A stretch of DNA of 42,275 nt, taken from the NCBI GenBank assembly GCA_017437745.1, contig JAFRYI010000004.1, forward strand, positions 1 through 42,275, in the 5' to 3' direction. Source of the stretch: Bacillota bacterium. GTDB lineage: Bacteria; Bacillota; Clostridia; Peptostreptococcales; Anaerovoracaceae. A program made the translations under genes and the position numbers. This document shows, in pieces, positions 17,311 to 24,732 of this stretch. Below the pieces are notes generated by a model. That model was not told the origin of the DNA. It worked only from the letters and a program-made list of their open reading frames with translations, and ran no database searches. Position 1 is the first letter of the stretch, and every line of letters starts with the position of its first letter.

Positions 17311-18381
17311 ATGAAAGCACTGATCGCGATGTCCGGCGGCGTTGATTCGTCCGTCGCGGCATACCTTACAAAAGAACAAGGCGCGGAATGCGTCGGATGC
17401 ACCATGAAGCTCTTCGAACCCGAAGACGCTGACTTTTCGTCGCAGAAGACCTGCTGCACTCTCGACAGCGTGGAAGACGCCAGAAGCGTAGCGCAGCGGC
17501 TGGGCATCCCCTATTACGTTTTCAATTTCAAGGACGAGTTCCGCGCGGAAGTGATGGAACGCTTCGCGGAGGATTATCTGCGCGGTCTTACCCCGAACCC
17601 CTGCATAGAGTGCAACCGCCATCTTAAGTTCGACAAACTTATGCTGCGGGCCAAGGAACTCGGATGCGATTTCGTCGTTACCGGTCATTATTCCCGCGTA
17701 ACGTTCGACGGCGAGAGATACCACCTGCTCCGCGGCCTGGATGATTCCAAGGACCAGAGCTACGTTCTTTATTCGCTTTCTCAGGAGCAGCTAGCCATGC
17801 TCAGGCTTCCGCTTGGAGAACTGACAAAGGACAAGGTAAGGGAGATAGCCGCGGATCAGGGTTTCGTAAACGCCGACAGACCGGACAGCCAGGACATATG
17901 CTTCGTCCCGGACGGCGACTACGCCTCCTTCATAGAACGCATGACAGGCATAACGCAAAAGCCCGGCGACTTCGTCGATACCGAGGGCAACGTTCTGGGA
18001 CAGCATAAGGGACTTATCCACTACACCCAGGGACAGCGCAAGGGTCTTGGGATCGCGTTCGGCGAGCCGGTATTCGTCGTAAGCAAGAACATCGCGGACA
18101 ACACGGTCGTCCTCGGAAAGACCGGGGATCTGATGAAGAGCCGCATCATTATAAGAGACGTTAACTGGATAAGCGGCAGCACTCCGGACGCTCCGGTGCG
18201 TGTACAGGCAAAGCTGAGATACCGCCAGCAGGCCGCGGAAGCAGTTCTTGCGCCGGAAGGACCGGACCGCGCTCAACTGCTCTTCGAAGAGCCCCAGAGG
18301 GCTCCGGCTCCAGGACAGGCGGCAGTTTTCTACGACGGAGACGAAGTCCTGGGCGGAGGCACCATAGAAGACGCCGTTTAA
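17311..18381 (+). CDS. mnmA: tRNA-specific 2-thiouridylase MnmA
   Basis: MnmA adds sulfur to U34 of tRNA-Lys, -Glu and -Gln using ATP and a persulfide relay. The 356 residues start at [16 protein letters not shown] (PP-loop SGGVDSS, 8-14). The catalytic cysteines are C98 (NPCIECN) and C197 ([13 protein letters not shown]). The C-terminal beta-barrel is present ([14 protein letters not shown], then the conserved YRQQ block). An in-frame extension to 17257 would start inside the -10 and is not used. The ribosome site is weak. The gene lies after the ECF terminator with its own promoter. plsC follows 51 bp downstream. Confidence 0.96.
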   Translation: MKALIAMSGGVDSSVAAYLTKEQGAECVGCTMKLFEPEDADFSSQKTCCTLDSVEDARSVAQRLGIPYYVFNFKDEFRAEVMERFAEDYLRGLTPNPCIECNRHLKFDKLMLRAKELGCDFVVTGHYSRVTFDGERYHLLRGLDDSKDQSYVLYSLSQEQLAMLRLPLGELTKDKVREIAADQGFVNADRPDSQDICFVPDGDYASFIERMTGITQKPGDFVDTEGNVLGQHKGLIHYTQGQRKGLGIAFGEPVFVVSKNIADNTVVLGKTGDLMKSRIIIRDVNWISGSTPDAPVRVQAKLRYRQQAAEAVLAPEGPDRAQLLFEEPQRAPAPGQAAVFYDGDEVLGGGTIEDAV

Positions 18382-18432
18382 GGCCGAAAACAGGCCGTTT
18401 AAGAGACTTTATTCCATAGATAGGATAAATAT

Positions 18433-19173
18433 GTGATGATGATAGTTCTGTACGTTATATGCGCGATTCTGGCCCTTGTGATCCTGTGGTTCGCCCTGCT
18501 CTTCGTGAGCGGTCTTTTCATAGACAAGAATAAAGAATACAACACCAACAGCCGGTACTACCGCTTCCTGCTGAATTTCTCCACGGCGATAGCAATGTGG
18601 CTGATAAGGATTAGGATCATTACGACAGGCAAGGAGCTTATCCCGGAGGGCCGTTTCCTTCTGGTAAGCAACCACCGCTCGAACTACGACCCGCTGATAA
18701 CCTGGCACGCGCTTGCCGAATACGATCTGGCGTTCATCTCCAAGATAGAGAATTTCAGCGTACCGTTCTTCGGCAAGATCATACGCAAGTGCTGTTTCAT
18801 GTCCATAGACCGTAAGGATCCGGAAAAGGCCAACGTTACCAAGGAGCGTGCGGCAATGCTGATGAAGACCGGCGCGGTATCCGTCGCCGTCTATCCGGAA
18901 GGCACACGCAGCAAGACCGGGGAGATGCTCCCCTTCCACAACGGTCTGTTCAACATGGCCAAGGAAGCCGACGTGCCCGTAGTGGTGATGACGCTGCACG
19001 GCACCCCCGCCATTAAGGACAACTTCCCGAAGCGTTCCGTCGTGCACCTGGACATCGTGGAGACGATACCCGTGGAAGACGTCCGCGCGCTTACGCCGCA
19101 CGACCTTGGAGTCCGGGCCAGAGACGCCATGCTGAACAATCTGGCTAAATACGAACAGCCGGCCGCTGACTGA
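18433..19173 (+). CDS. plsC: 1-acyl-sn-glycerol-3-phosphate acyltransferase (PlsC family)
   Basis: PlsC acylates lysophosphatidic acid to phosphatidic acid at the membrane in phospholipid synthesis. The 246 residues begin with a membrane helix (MIVLYVICAILALVILWFAL) and carry the acyltransferase motifs: HRSNYD (H81 ... D86, the HX4D catalytic pair), a substrate block FFGKIIRKCCFMSIDRKDP, PEGTRS (155-160) and the fourth motif VPVVVMTLHGT. The start may be the GTG at 18433 or the ATGs at 18436/18439. A weak AGGA at 18422-18425 fits the first two. Terminators follow within 30 bp. A second, unusual acyltransferase of this fold lies at 23268. Confidence 0.92.
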   Translation: MMMIVLYVICAILALVILWFALLFVSGLFIDKNKEYNTNSRYYRFLLNFSTAIAMWLIRIRIITTGKELIPEGRFLLVSNHRSNYDPLITWHALAEYDLAFISKIENFSVPFFGKIIRKCCFMSIDRKDPEKANVTKERAAMLMKTGAVSVAVYPEGTRSKTGEMLPFHNGLFNMAKEADVPVVVMTLHGTPAIKDNFPKRSVVHLDIVETIPVEDVRALTPHDLGVRARDAMLNNLAKYEQPAAD

Positions 19174-19200
19174 CCGGACAGTTAAATACATATAAAAAAA

Positions 19201-19216
19201 CGGCCCTGCGGGGCCG
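19201..19216. terminator. First of two convergent terminators between plsC and nadE
   Basis: CGGCCC / GGGCCG closes on a 4-base loop (TGCG). On the plus strand AATTTTT follows (for plsC). On the minus strand TTTTTTT follows (for nadE). A bidirectional terminator. Confidence 0.75.
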
Positions 19217-19234
19217 AATTTTTAAAAATCAAGA

Positions 19235-19257
19235 CCCCGCAATGCTGCGGGGCCGTT
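19235..19257. terminator. Second convergent terminator between plsC and nadE
   Basis: CCCCGCA (19235-19241) and TGCGGGG (19246-19252) form a 7-bp stem with loop ATGC, followed by CCGTTTTTATT on the plus strand. It lies 5-27 bases from the nadE stop. It repeats the CGGCCCC/GGGGCCG theme of the first hairpin, so the two may also pair with each other. Confidence 0.7.
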
Positions 19258-19261
19258 TTTA

Positions 19262-19993
19262 TTATCTCTTATATCCGGGTATAGTTTTAAGCTTGTGCAG
19301 GTTGAGCACGTGCATGCGGTCTATCTTCTTCCTGGTCTCCTCGTCTTCGCAGACGCCTTCCAGGATGTACCTGTCCAGAACAGCGTAGGTAAAGCCGATC
19401 TTATCCTCGTCGGTCATGCCGGAGAGTCCGTCGGACGGAGCCTTGCGCACTAGATTCTCCGGAATGCCCAGAGCGTCGCCTATCTGCAGCACCTCGGATA
19501 CCGTAAAGTCTGCCAGTATCGCAAAATCTCCCGCGGCGTCGCCGTACTTGGTGGAATAGCCTATGTAGTCCTCGGACTTGTTGCAGGTGTTGGCCACCCT
19601 GCCTCCGTTCGGAAGGCTCTGGGCCACCGCGTAGAGCGTGGTCATGCGTATCCTCGGCGGGATGTTGATCTTTGTGTCGTTCGTAAGCTCGAACTGCTCC
19701 GCCAGCGTATCCTTCAGCGCCGTCGTAGCGGGTCCGATGTTTATCACATAGTGCTTTAATCCCAGATGCTCCACCAGCTGGTAGGAATCGGATATGTCGG
19801 ACTGTTCTCCGTCCGGCATCAGAACGCCTACCACCCTGTCTACGCCCAGCGCCTTTACAAGCAGCGCGGCGCAGATGCTGGAGTCCTTGCCTCCGGAGAT
19901 GCCTATCACGGCGCAGGCCTTGGGACCGTTCGCCTCGAACCATTCCTTTATCCAGGCAGTTATGTTCTTTATTTCTTTCTTTGCGTCGAACAT
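19262..19993 (-). CDS. nadE: Ammonia-dependent NAD+ synthetase
   Basis: NadE amidates nicotinate adenine dinucleotide to NAD+. The 243 residues are the short, ammonia-using form with no glutaminase domain. Visible: the PP-loop SGGKDSS (33-39), GVLMPDGEQSD (~76), RIRMTTLYAVAQ (~113), NTCNKSEDYIGYSTKYGD (~135-152) and the C-terminal KAPSDGLSGMTDEDK. GGAGGAA lies 7 bases before the ATG. It follows the NadD-PncB fusion by 57 bp in the same direction. Together they give the three Preiss-Handler steps from nicotinate to NAD+. Confidence 0.97.
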   Translation of the reverse strand: MFDAKKEIKNITAWIKEWFEANGPKACAVIGISGGKDSSICAALLVKALGVDRVVGVLMPDGEQSDISDSYQLVEHLGLKHYVINIGPATTALKDTLAEQFELTNDTKINIPPRIRMTTLYAVAQSLPNGGRVANTCNKSEDYIGYSTKYGDAAGDFAILADFTVSEVLQIGDALGIPENLVRKAPSDGLSGMTDEDKIGFTYAVLDRYILEGVCEDEETRKKIDRMHVLNLHKLKTIPGYKR

Positions 19994-20050
19994 CGGTATT
20001 TCCTCCGTAATGACCCCTGACGAGCTCCGGAAAGCCCGGTCCTGCTGTCT

Positions 20051-21883
20051 CTATCCGTCGTAGCGTGCCTTTTCGTGCTCCATGCGCCACTTTATGCTTC
20101 TCTCAAGATACTTGACGTAATCCGGATTCTTGCATATTCCCTTGCCGGCGTCGTCGGAGATCTTAGCAACGTCTCCGCCGTTGCAGGCCGTGGTCTTCAT
20201 TACTATGTTGAGCGGCTTTGCAAACGTATCGTTGGAAATGTAAGTGCCTATGCCGAACGCTACCTTTACCTGATCCTTGAACGTGTCGTATATGGCGGCT
20301 GCCTTCTCAAAGTTGAGGCTGTCGGAGAACAGCAGAGTCTTGGTCTTAGGATCTATGCCCAGCTTCTTGTAATGAGCTATCATCTTTTCCGCCCAGGCGT
20401 ACGGATCCGCGCTGTCGTGCCTTACGCCGCTGAACAGCGTTGCAAACGTAAGCTGGAAGTCGCGCAGGAAGCAGTCGGTCGTGATCGCGTCCGTAAGAGC
20501 GGTTCCGTTGAGTATTCCGTACTCCTTTACCCAGTAATCCATCATGTACCAGTTGGAATAGGACGGGTTGTGCTTGTGGTTGCCCTGGCCTACGCACATT
20601 ACCCACTCGTGAGCCATGGTGCCTACGGGAGTAACTCCGTACTTCCTTGCAAGATAGACGTTGGAAGTACCAACGAACCTGGAATCTTTGTACTGAGCGT
20701 CCTTCATCTTGCGGACCGCCATCTCCTGAGCCTCGCCGGAAAGACGCCTTCTGAGACCGAATTCGCTGAAGGATCCGATGTTGTACTTGCCGGTCTTAAG
20801 CCAGTCTATCTTTTCGTCCAGGCGCTTCTCGAAGTCCTTCATGAGCTCGTCGTAGTCGAACTGCATGCGGAAGTACACCTCGTTGACTATCGCAAGCGTA
20901 GGTATCTCGTACATGGATGTATTGAGCCAGGTGCCCGTAGTCTCTATGGAAAGACCGCACTCATCGTCTTCGGAGATGTGGAAGTCCTCGAATCTGGGAT
21001 GCCACAGCCTCAGGAAGTCTATGTAGGAGCCCTTCAGCCATCTGATGTTGTTAAGGTATTCAAGCTCGTCTTCTTTAAAGCGCAGACCGCAGTACATCTT
21101 GATCTGCCTCTTTATCTCCCTGACCATCTCCGGCGTGAACTTTACGTCCGTGTTCCTGCACCTGAAGGTCCAGGTGGTCTTGTAAGCCGGGAACTGGTGG
21201 TATATGGCCTGTCCCATGGAAAACTTGTAAGCATCGGTCTCCATAAGGCTGTTGATTATCCTGTCCATTTTGCCCTCCTGATATAATCCGTTAAGGTATA
21301 TGTATTCTTCGACCGGCACGGGGACCAGATCTTTGGTATCCTCCAGCGCAGCTATCTTTCTGTGTATCTCCGTGGAAGAGATGTCCGGAATGTTCTCGTA
21401 GATTATCTCGTAGCGTAGGTTCGGGAACTGCTCTTTAAGCTTCGCCGCCAGGTCCTCCACCTTGTCGCTGGGATCTCCGGTATTCCTCGGGAATATCGTA
21501 AGCACGGCAAGCTCGAATATGCGCTCCGGACGCTCCCATGTGGCTATGGTCTTGAGCACGTCAGCTCCGCACAAGAAGTAGAGCTGGTCGTCCGGGTACT
21601 GCTCGTGTATCTTCTCCAGCGTTAAGGATGTGTAGCTGGGCTTGGTCTCGTCCTCCTCCACGCGGCTTACGACGTAGCAGTCCTCGCCGGTGCTGATCAT
21701 GGCGGCCTCGGTCATCTCGTACCTGATGTCGAAAGGCAGTATGTCCTTTTTAAAGTACGGGTTGCCCGCGGGGACAACTATCACGAAGTCCAGGTCCAGA
21801 TGCCTTTTCGCGAGCTGGGCCATCATTACGTGGCCGTTGTGTATGGGATTGAAGGTGCCTCCCAGGACGCCTATCTTTGCCAT
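20051..21883 (-). CDS. nadD-pncB: Bifunctional NadD-PncB fusion: nicotinate-nucleotide adenylyltransferase / nicotinate phosphoribosyltransferase
   Basis: One uninterrupted 610-codon frame. Residues 1-~203 are a complete NadD: GGTFNPIHNGH (9-19) for nucleotide transfer, CGADVLKTIATWE (~104) and ISSTEIHRKI (~168). Residues 206-610 are a complete PncB of E. coli length: ETDAYKFSMG, SFSEFGLRRR, AHEW with H425 (H220 of the PncB part, the phosphorylated histidine), and FSDSLNFEKA. PncB makes nicotinate mononucleotide and NadD adenylates it, so consecutive steps are joined. The junction codes YLNGLYQEGKM, and M206 is preceded by AGGAGG, so free PncB may also be made. The start overlaps the gltS stop (TAATG), with GGGAG upstream. 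I know of no standard NadD-PncB fusion. A sequencing slip removing a stop is unlikely, because the frame runs through both genes without a shift, but resequencing would settle it. Confidence 0.93.
   Translation of the reverse strand: MAKIGVLGGTFNPIHNGHVMMAQLAKRHLDLDFVIVVPAGNPYFKKDILPFDIRYEMTEAAMISTGEDCYVVSRVEEDETKPSYTSLTLEKIHEQYPDDQLYFLCGADVLKTIATWERPERIFELAVLTIFPRNTGDPSDKVEDLAAKLKEQFPNLRYEIIYENIPDISSTEIHRKIAALEDTKDLVPVPVEEYIYLNGLYQEGKMDRIINSLMETDAYKFSMGQAIYHQFPAYKTTWTFRCRNTDVKFTPEMVREIKRQIKMYCGLRFKEDELEYLNNIRWLKGSYIDFLRLWHPRFEDFHISEDDECGLSIETTGTWLNTSMYEIPTLAIVNEVYFRMQFDYDELMKDFEKRLDEKIDWLKTGKYNIGSFSEFGLRRRLSGEAQEMAVRKMKDAQYKDSRFVGTSNVYLARKYGVTPVGTMAHEWVMCVGQGNHKHNPSYSNWYMMDYWVKEYGILNGTALTDAITTDCFLRDFQLTFATLFSGVRHDSADPYAWAEKMIAHYKKLGIDPKTKTLLFSDSLNFEKAAAIYDTFKDQVKVAFGIGTYISNDTFAKPLNIVMKTTACNGGDVAKISDDAGKGICKNPDYVKYLERSIKWRMEHEKARYDG
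21266..21279 (-). promoter_or_regulatory. Internal ribosome-binding site at the NadD/PncB junction
   Basis: On the minus strand AGGAGG (21279-21274) lies 5 bases before the in-frame ATG at 21268-21266. This is the best ribosome site in the neighbourhood and sits exactly at the domain boundary. It would allow separate translation of the 405-residue PncB from the fused message. It also looks like the relic of a former gene start. Confidence 0.65.
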
Positions 21884-23265
21884 TACTTAGCTCCCTTTTT
21901 CTTCTTGATGTTGACGATAAGTATCAGTATCACATAATAGACTGCCAGCAGTCCCAGAGTTATGAGGCTCATGGTGAAGGACTTCTGGGCTATGCTCACG
22001 AGCACCAGCAGAGGCGCGCCGAGCAGTATGCCGAAGCTGCTTCCGAGAACCAGGTTGTTGGCGGCGGGAGTCTTAAGGTCCGGATCAAGCTCGCGGAGCA
22101 GAAGAACGCCGGAGCTGATGGTACCGGTCATCATTCCGTACATGGACATCAGACCTTCGTAGTAGTAATCCGGATAGACCTTCCTGCAGACGTAGCGGAG
22201 ATGCAGCATGGTTATTACAGCGCCGACGATCACCATCAGTATGAACGGCAGCCACAGGCCGTGAAGATCTTCGAAGTCTATGGAAGCTATTCCGGCGGTT
22301 ATCATAAGGTCGAAGGCTACGCCGGACATCCTGCTGAGCAGGTAGTTGTTCTGGTACTGGTTCTTTATGACCTTGCCCTTCTGAAGCCTGGCAAGGATGA
22401 CCCTTACGAGTATCGCAAGAGCGGAACCGATTATGAAGTTGAAGCCCCAGAGGAGCGACTGTACTGTCTTGAGGAGGCCGGGAGCCAACGCTCCTATTCC
22501 GGCGCAGATGCCGCGGGTCACCAGATAGGTAAATCCGTAGACGACCATTACCAGGCACACCTGGACGGAGAACCTGTCGACGGACTCGGAGATGGGGATC
22601 TCGTTCTCTGACTGGAAGATGTTTACGTCCACGACTTCCGCGTTCTGAACGGTGTTCTCCCTCTTCTTGAACTTACCGCTTCTTACAAGGTAGTTGATCC
22701 AGATGACGCCTATTATGCATGCGACCAGATAGCCGGCAGCCGCGATGGCCAGGCCGAAGGACCTGCCGCCCGCAAAGCCCAGAGCCTCGAAGGACGAACC
22801 GATGTTGTTAGCCTGTCCGGGGCCTTGTCCGAAGCCCATCGGGAGCAGTATTCCGCTTGCCGGGAAAAGACCCGGAAGTACGGTCTTTGCAAGGATCAGC
22901 GATATTATAAGTCCGGCCATGCCCTGTACCATGTAGGAACCGACTATTACGGCGCCGCTCTTAAGTCCTACCAGCGAACCTTTCTCGGAACCGGTCCTGT
23001 CGGGGACCTTTAGCGACATGGCTATGAAACCTATCGCTATGCCGTGGTAAGTAATCCATTCCATGTAGCTGCTGTCGAGCTTCACTACGCCGCACACCTT
23101 GAGTATGAGCATTATGAAACCTGCCAGCACCGCGGTGGGCATCAGGCTCTTCCTGATGAACGGTATGCCCCGCCTTAAGAAATGAGCGACCAGAAGAACG
23201 GCCGCTATTATTCCCAGCTGAAGTATGCTGTTCCAAAGCTGTACGTTTGCAGATGAGTAATCCAT
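21883..23265 (-). CDS. GltS-like sodium/glutamate symporter family protein
   Basis: A 460-residue membrane carrier with about 10-12 hydrophobic segments arranged as two repeats separated by a charged cytosolic linker (~190-225, NAEVVDVNIFQSENEIPISES). The glycine-rich loop PMGFGQGPGQANNIGSSFE (~143-161) matches in position the SGGHGTGAA loop of GltS. A similar ELDPDLKTPAANNLVLGSSFG segment occurs near 415. The closest family I recognise is the sodium:glutamate symporter (GltS) group. The real substrate may be another carboxylate. It starts 5 bp inside reach of the acyltransferase stop, with GAGAGG as ribosome site, and its stop overlaps nadD. It is in an operon with both. Confidence 0.75.
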   Translation of the reverse strand: MDYSSANVQLWNSILQLGIIAAVLLVAHFLRRGIPFIRKSLMPTAVLAGFIMLILKVCGVVKLDSSYMEWITYHGIAIGFIAMSLKVPDRTGSEKGSLVGLKSGAVIVGSYMVQGMAGLIISLILAKTVLPGLFPASGILLPMGFGQGPGQANNIGSSFEALGFAGGRSFGLAIAAAGYLVACIIGVIWINYLVRSGKFKKRENTVQNAEVVDVNIFQSENEIPISESVDRFSVQVCLVMVVYGFTYLVTRGICAGIGALAPGLLKTVQSLLWGFNFIIGSALAILVRVILARLQKGKVIKNQYQNNYLLSRMSGVAFDLMITAGIASIDFEDLHGLWLPFILMVIVGAVITMLHLRYVCRKVYPDYYYEGLMSMYGMMTGTISSGVLLLRELDPDLKTPAANNLVLGSSFGILLGAPLLVLVSIAQKSFTMSLITLGLLAVYYVILILIVNIKKKKGAK

Positions 23266-23267
23266 TT

Positions 23268-24452
23268 TTACCTCTCGTATTCTCTTCCGGTCAGGAAATA
23301 ATAACTTATCAGGTAGTGCAGAGCGCTTACCCTTTCGGGGAGATGTATCTCGAAGTACCTGTTGTCTCCTGCCGTGAATAGTATCGTATTAGTAAGCACT
23401 ATCGCCATGCTGATTATGTCGCTGAGCGGGAATGAAAGCGTATCTTTTCCGCGCACATCCAGTCTGTCGCTGAAGAGCTCCAGAACACCGCTGTCCAGAA
23501 GCTTCTTGCCCTCCAGCGGATGGACCTCGTATATCTCCGCGCCTTCGTCGGATCTGATAAGGAACGGATCCTTCTTATCCGCGTCCTTAAGGAAATCCCT
23601 GAGCTTTTCCTTTTCCCACCTGTACCATTCCAGGACTGTGGGGAAAGCGGGAGCGCTTCCGTCCGGTCTTTCGAAGAAGCCTTTTTCCGTAAATATGTGT
23701 TCCGATCCGCATTTTTCACAGACAAGTCTGTCGCCGCTGCTCTTAAGGCAGTCGAAGCTTCCGCAGTCCGGACAGGCGAACAGCGCCGTCTCCAGGCACT
23801 TAGCGGGCTCAGCGCAGGTGTAGGAATAGTTCTTTTCCTTCTGATCCGCGAACGCGTCAACGTAAAGATCTCTGTTTATGAGATCCGCCACCTCTTCCTT
23901 GGTAAGCTTTTTCAGCTCTTCCGGACCGTACTCGCCGGAGAACTCGCCCCAGACCATGCCTTTTCTTACGGTCTTGCTCCAGCGCGGATTAACCAGATAT
24001 CCGCCGTGTACGCAGAAATTGATGAGACCGGCGCCGCTCTTCTTCGCGAGCGCTCCGGCGTTGGGAGATATGAAACCGGTCTCTCCTGTAAAGGACCTGT
24101 TGCCTTCGACCATCATGCAGACGTTCTGCCCGGCCTTAAGACGCCTTAGTATCTCCTTGGTGGTGCCTATGGCCGACGCGCCCTTCTTACGGGCTATCGG
24201 ATCCACCAGGAACCTTATCATCCTGCTCTTGAACCCCGTGCGGAAGATGTGTTCGCTCGCGACGAAATAGGTATGGCCTTTGAACGCCATGCCGAGATAG
24301 AGAAAATCCCAGTTGGTGGTATGGTTGGTGAGGATCAGGTTCGCCTTGTTCTTAGGGGTGAAGTCCTGCCATTTATAATCTCCGCGGATGCGGAAATAGA
24401 GCCTTGCGCAGGCTCTCATGATGCTATAGATGACTACGTGAAATGTATGCAT
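23268..24452 (-). CDS. PlsC-like acyltransferase with zinc ribbon and extra C-terminal domain
   Basis: A 394-residue protein of unusual make-up. Residues ~30-190 are a PlsC-type acyltransferase: NHTTNWDF holds the HX4D pair, EGNRSFTGE replaces the usual PEGTRS block, and GLINFCVHGGYLVNPRW follows. Residues ~217-256 form a zinc ribbon with CPDC and CEKC knuckles (preceded by two further cysteines). The last ~110 residues carry strand-rich sequence (GAEIYEVHPLEGKKLL, VLELFSDRLDVRG, RYFEIHLPE), which might be PH- or GRAM-like. Together they suggest a lipid acyltransferase controlled by a metal-binding module. The acyl acceptor is unknown. No Shine-Dalgarno precedes the ATG at 24452. The stop lies 2 bp before the gltS start. 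Confidence 0.8.
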   Translation of the reverse strand: MHTFHVVIYSIMRACARLYFRIRGDYKWQDFTPKNKANLILTNHTTNWDFLYLGMAFKGHTYFVASEHIFRTGFKSRMIRFLVDPIARKKGASAIGTTKEILRRLKAGQNVCMMVEGNRSFTGETGFISPNAGALAKKSGAGLINFCVHGGYLVNPRWSKTVRKGMVWGEFSGEYGPEELKKLTKEEVADLINRDLYVDAFADQKEKNYSYTCAEPAKCLETALFACPDCGSFDCLKSSGDRLVCEKCGSEHIFTEKGFFERPDGSAPAFPTVLEWYRWEKEKLRDFLKDADKKDPFLIRSDEGAEIYEVHPLEGKKLLDSGVLELFSDRLDVRGKDTLSFPLSDIISMAIVLTNTILFTAGDNRYFEIHLPERVSALHYLISYYFLTGREYER

Positions 24453-24458
24453 ACTGTT

Positions 24459-24467
24459 ATTCTAACA
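24459..24467 (-). promoter_or_regulatory. Extended -10 just upstream of the acyltransferase start
   Basis: TGTTAGAAT on the minus strand (24467-24459) fits an extended -10. The predicted start point is at or within 1-2 bases of the ATG at 24452, so the message would be leaderless or nearly so. That agrees with the lack of a ribosome site. No -35 is seen. Confidence 0.4.
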
Positions 24468-24503
24468 TAAAATCATCAGATGCACATTTGTTTTTCCTTT
24501 TAA

Positions 24504-24650
24504 TTAATGCCTGTCAAGATACGCTTTGATCTCTCCGAAAGCCTTGTAATGCTCTTCGGGAAAGTGATCGGTGCTTACCCTTTCAAGTTTTCCGCCGGAA
24601 ATGAACTTGCATACGCACACCCTACCGTCCAGGCAGGAACTGTCCTTCAT
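24504..24650 (-). CDS. Small 48-residue ORF after hisK, possibly the second half of a frameshifted gene
   Basis: ATG at 24650, stop TAA at 24506-24504. The product is Cys-containing near the N-terminus (SSCLDGRVCVCKF) and mixed charged after it (DHFPEEHYKAFGEIKAYLD), a plausible folded peptide rather than random sequence. It has no ribosome site of its own. It overlaps, one frame away, a 28-codon ORF that does have a strong ribosome site. The two may be one ~67-residue gene broken by a frameshift, or a coupled pair. Family not recognised. Confidence 0.4.
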   Translation of the reverse strand: MKDSSCLDGRVCVCKFISGGKLERVSTDHFPEEHYKAFGEIKAYLDRH

Positions 24651-24708
24651 TCGTGTCCAGGATGGAAGGATCTATTACAGGTGTGATCAGATCTTTTATC
24701 TCTTTCAT
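24622..24708 (-). CDS. 28-residue ORF with strong ribosome site after hisK
   Basis: ATG at 24708 with GAGGAG 7 bases upstream, 24 bp after the hisK stop. The product starts MKEIKDLITPVIDPSILDTN and ends at a TAG (24624-24622). The ribosome site is as good as those of the his genes, so translation very likely begins here. The product is short because the frame closes where the neighbouring frame (24650-24504) stays open, as expected of a frameshift. Confidence 0.4.
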   Translation of the reverse strand: MKEIKDLITPVIDPSILDTNEGQFLPGR

Positions 24709-24732
24709 TTCTTTACTCCTCAGTAGTTTCAG

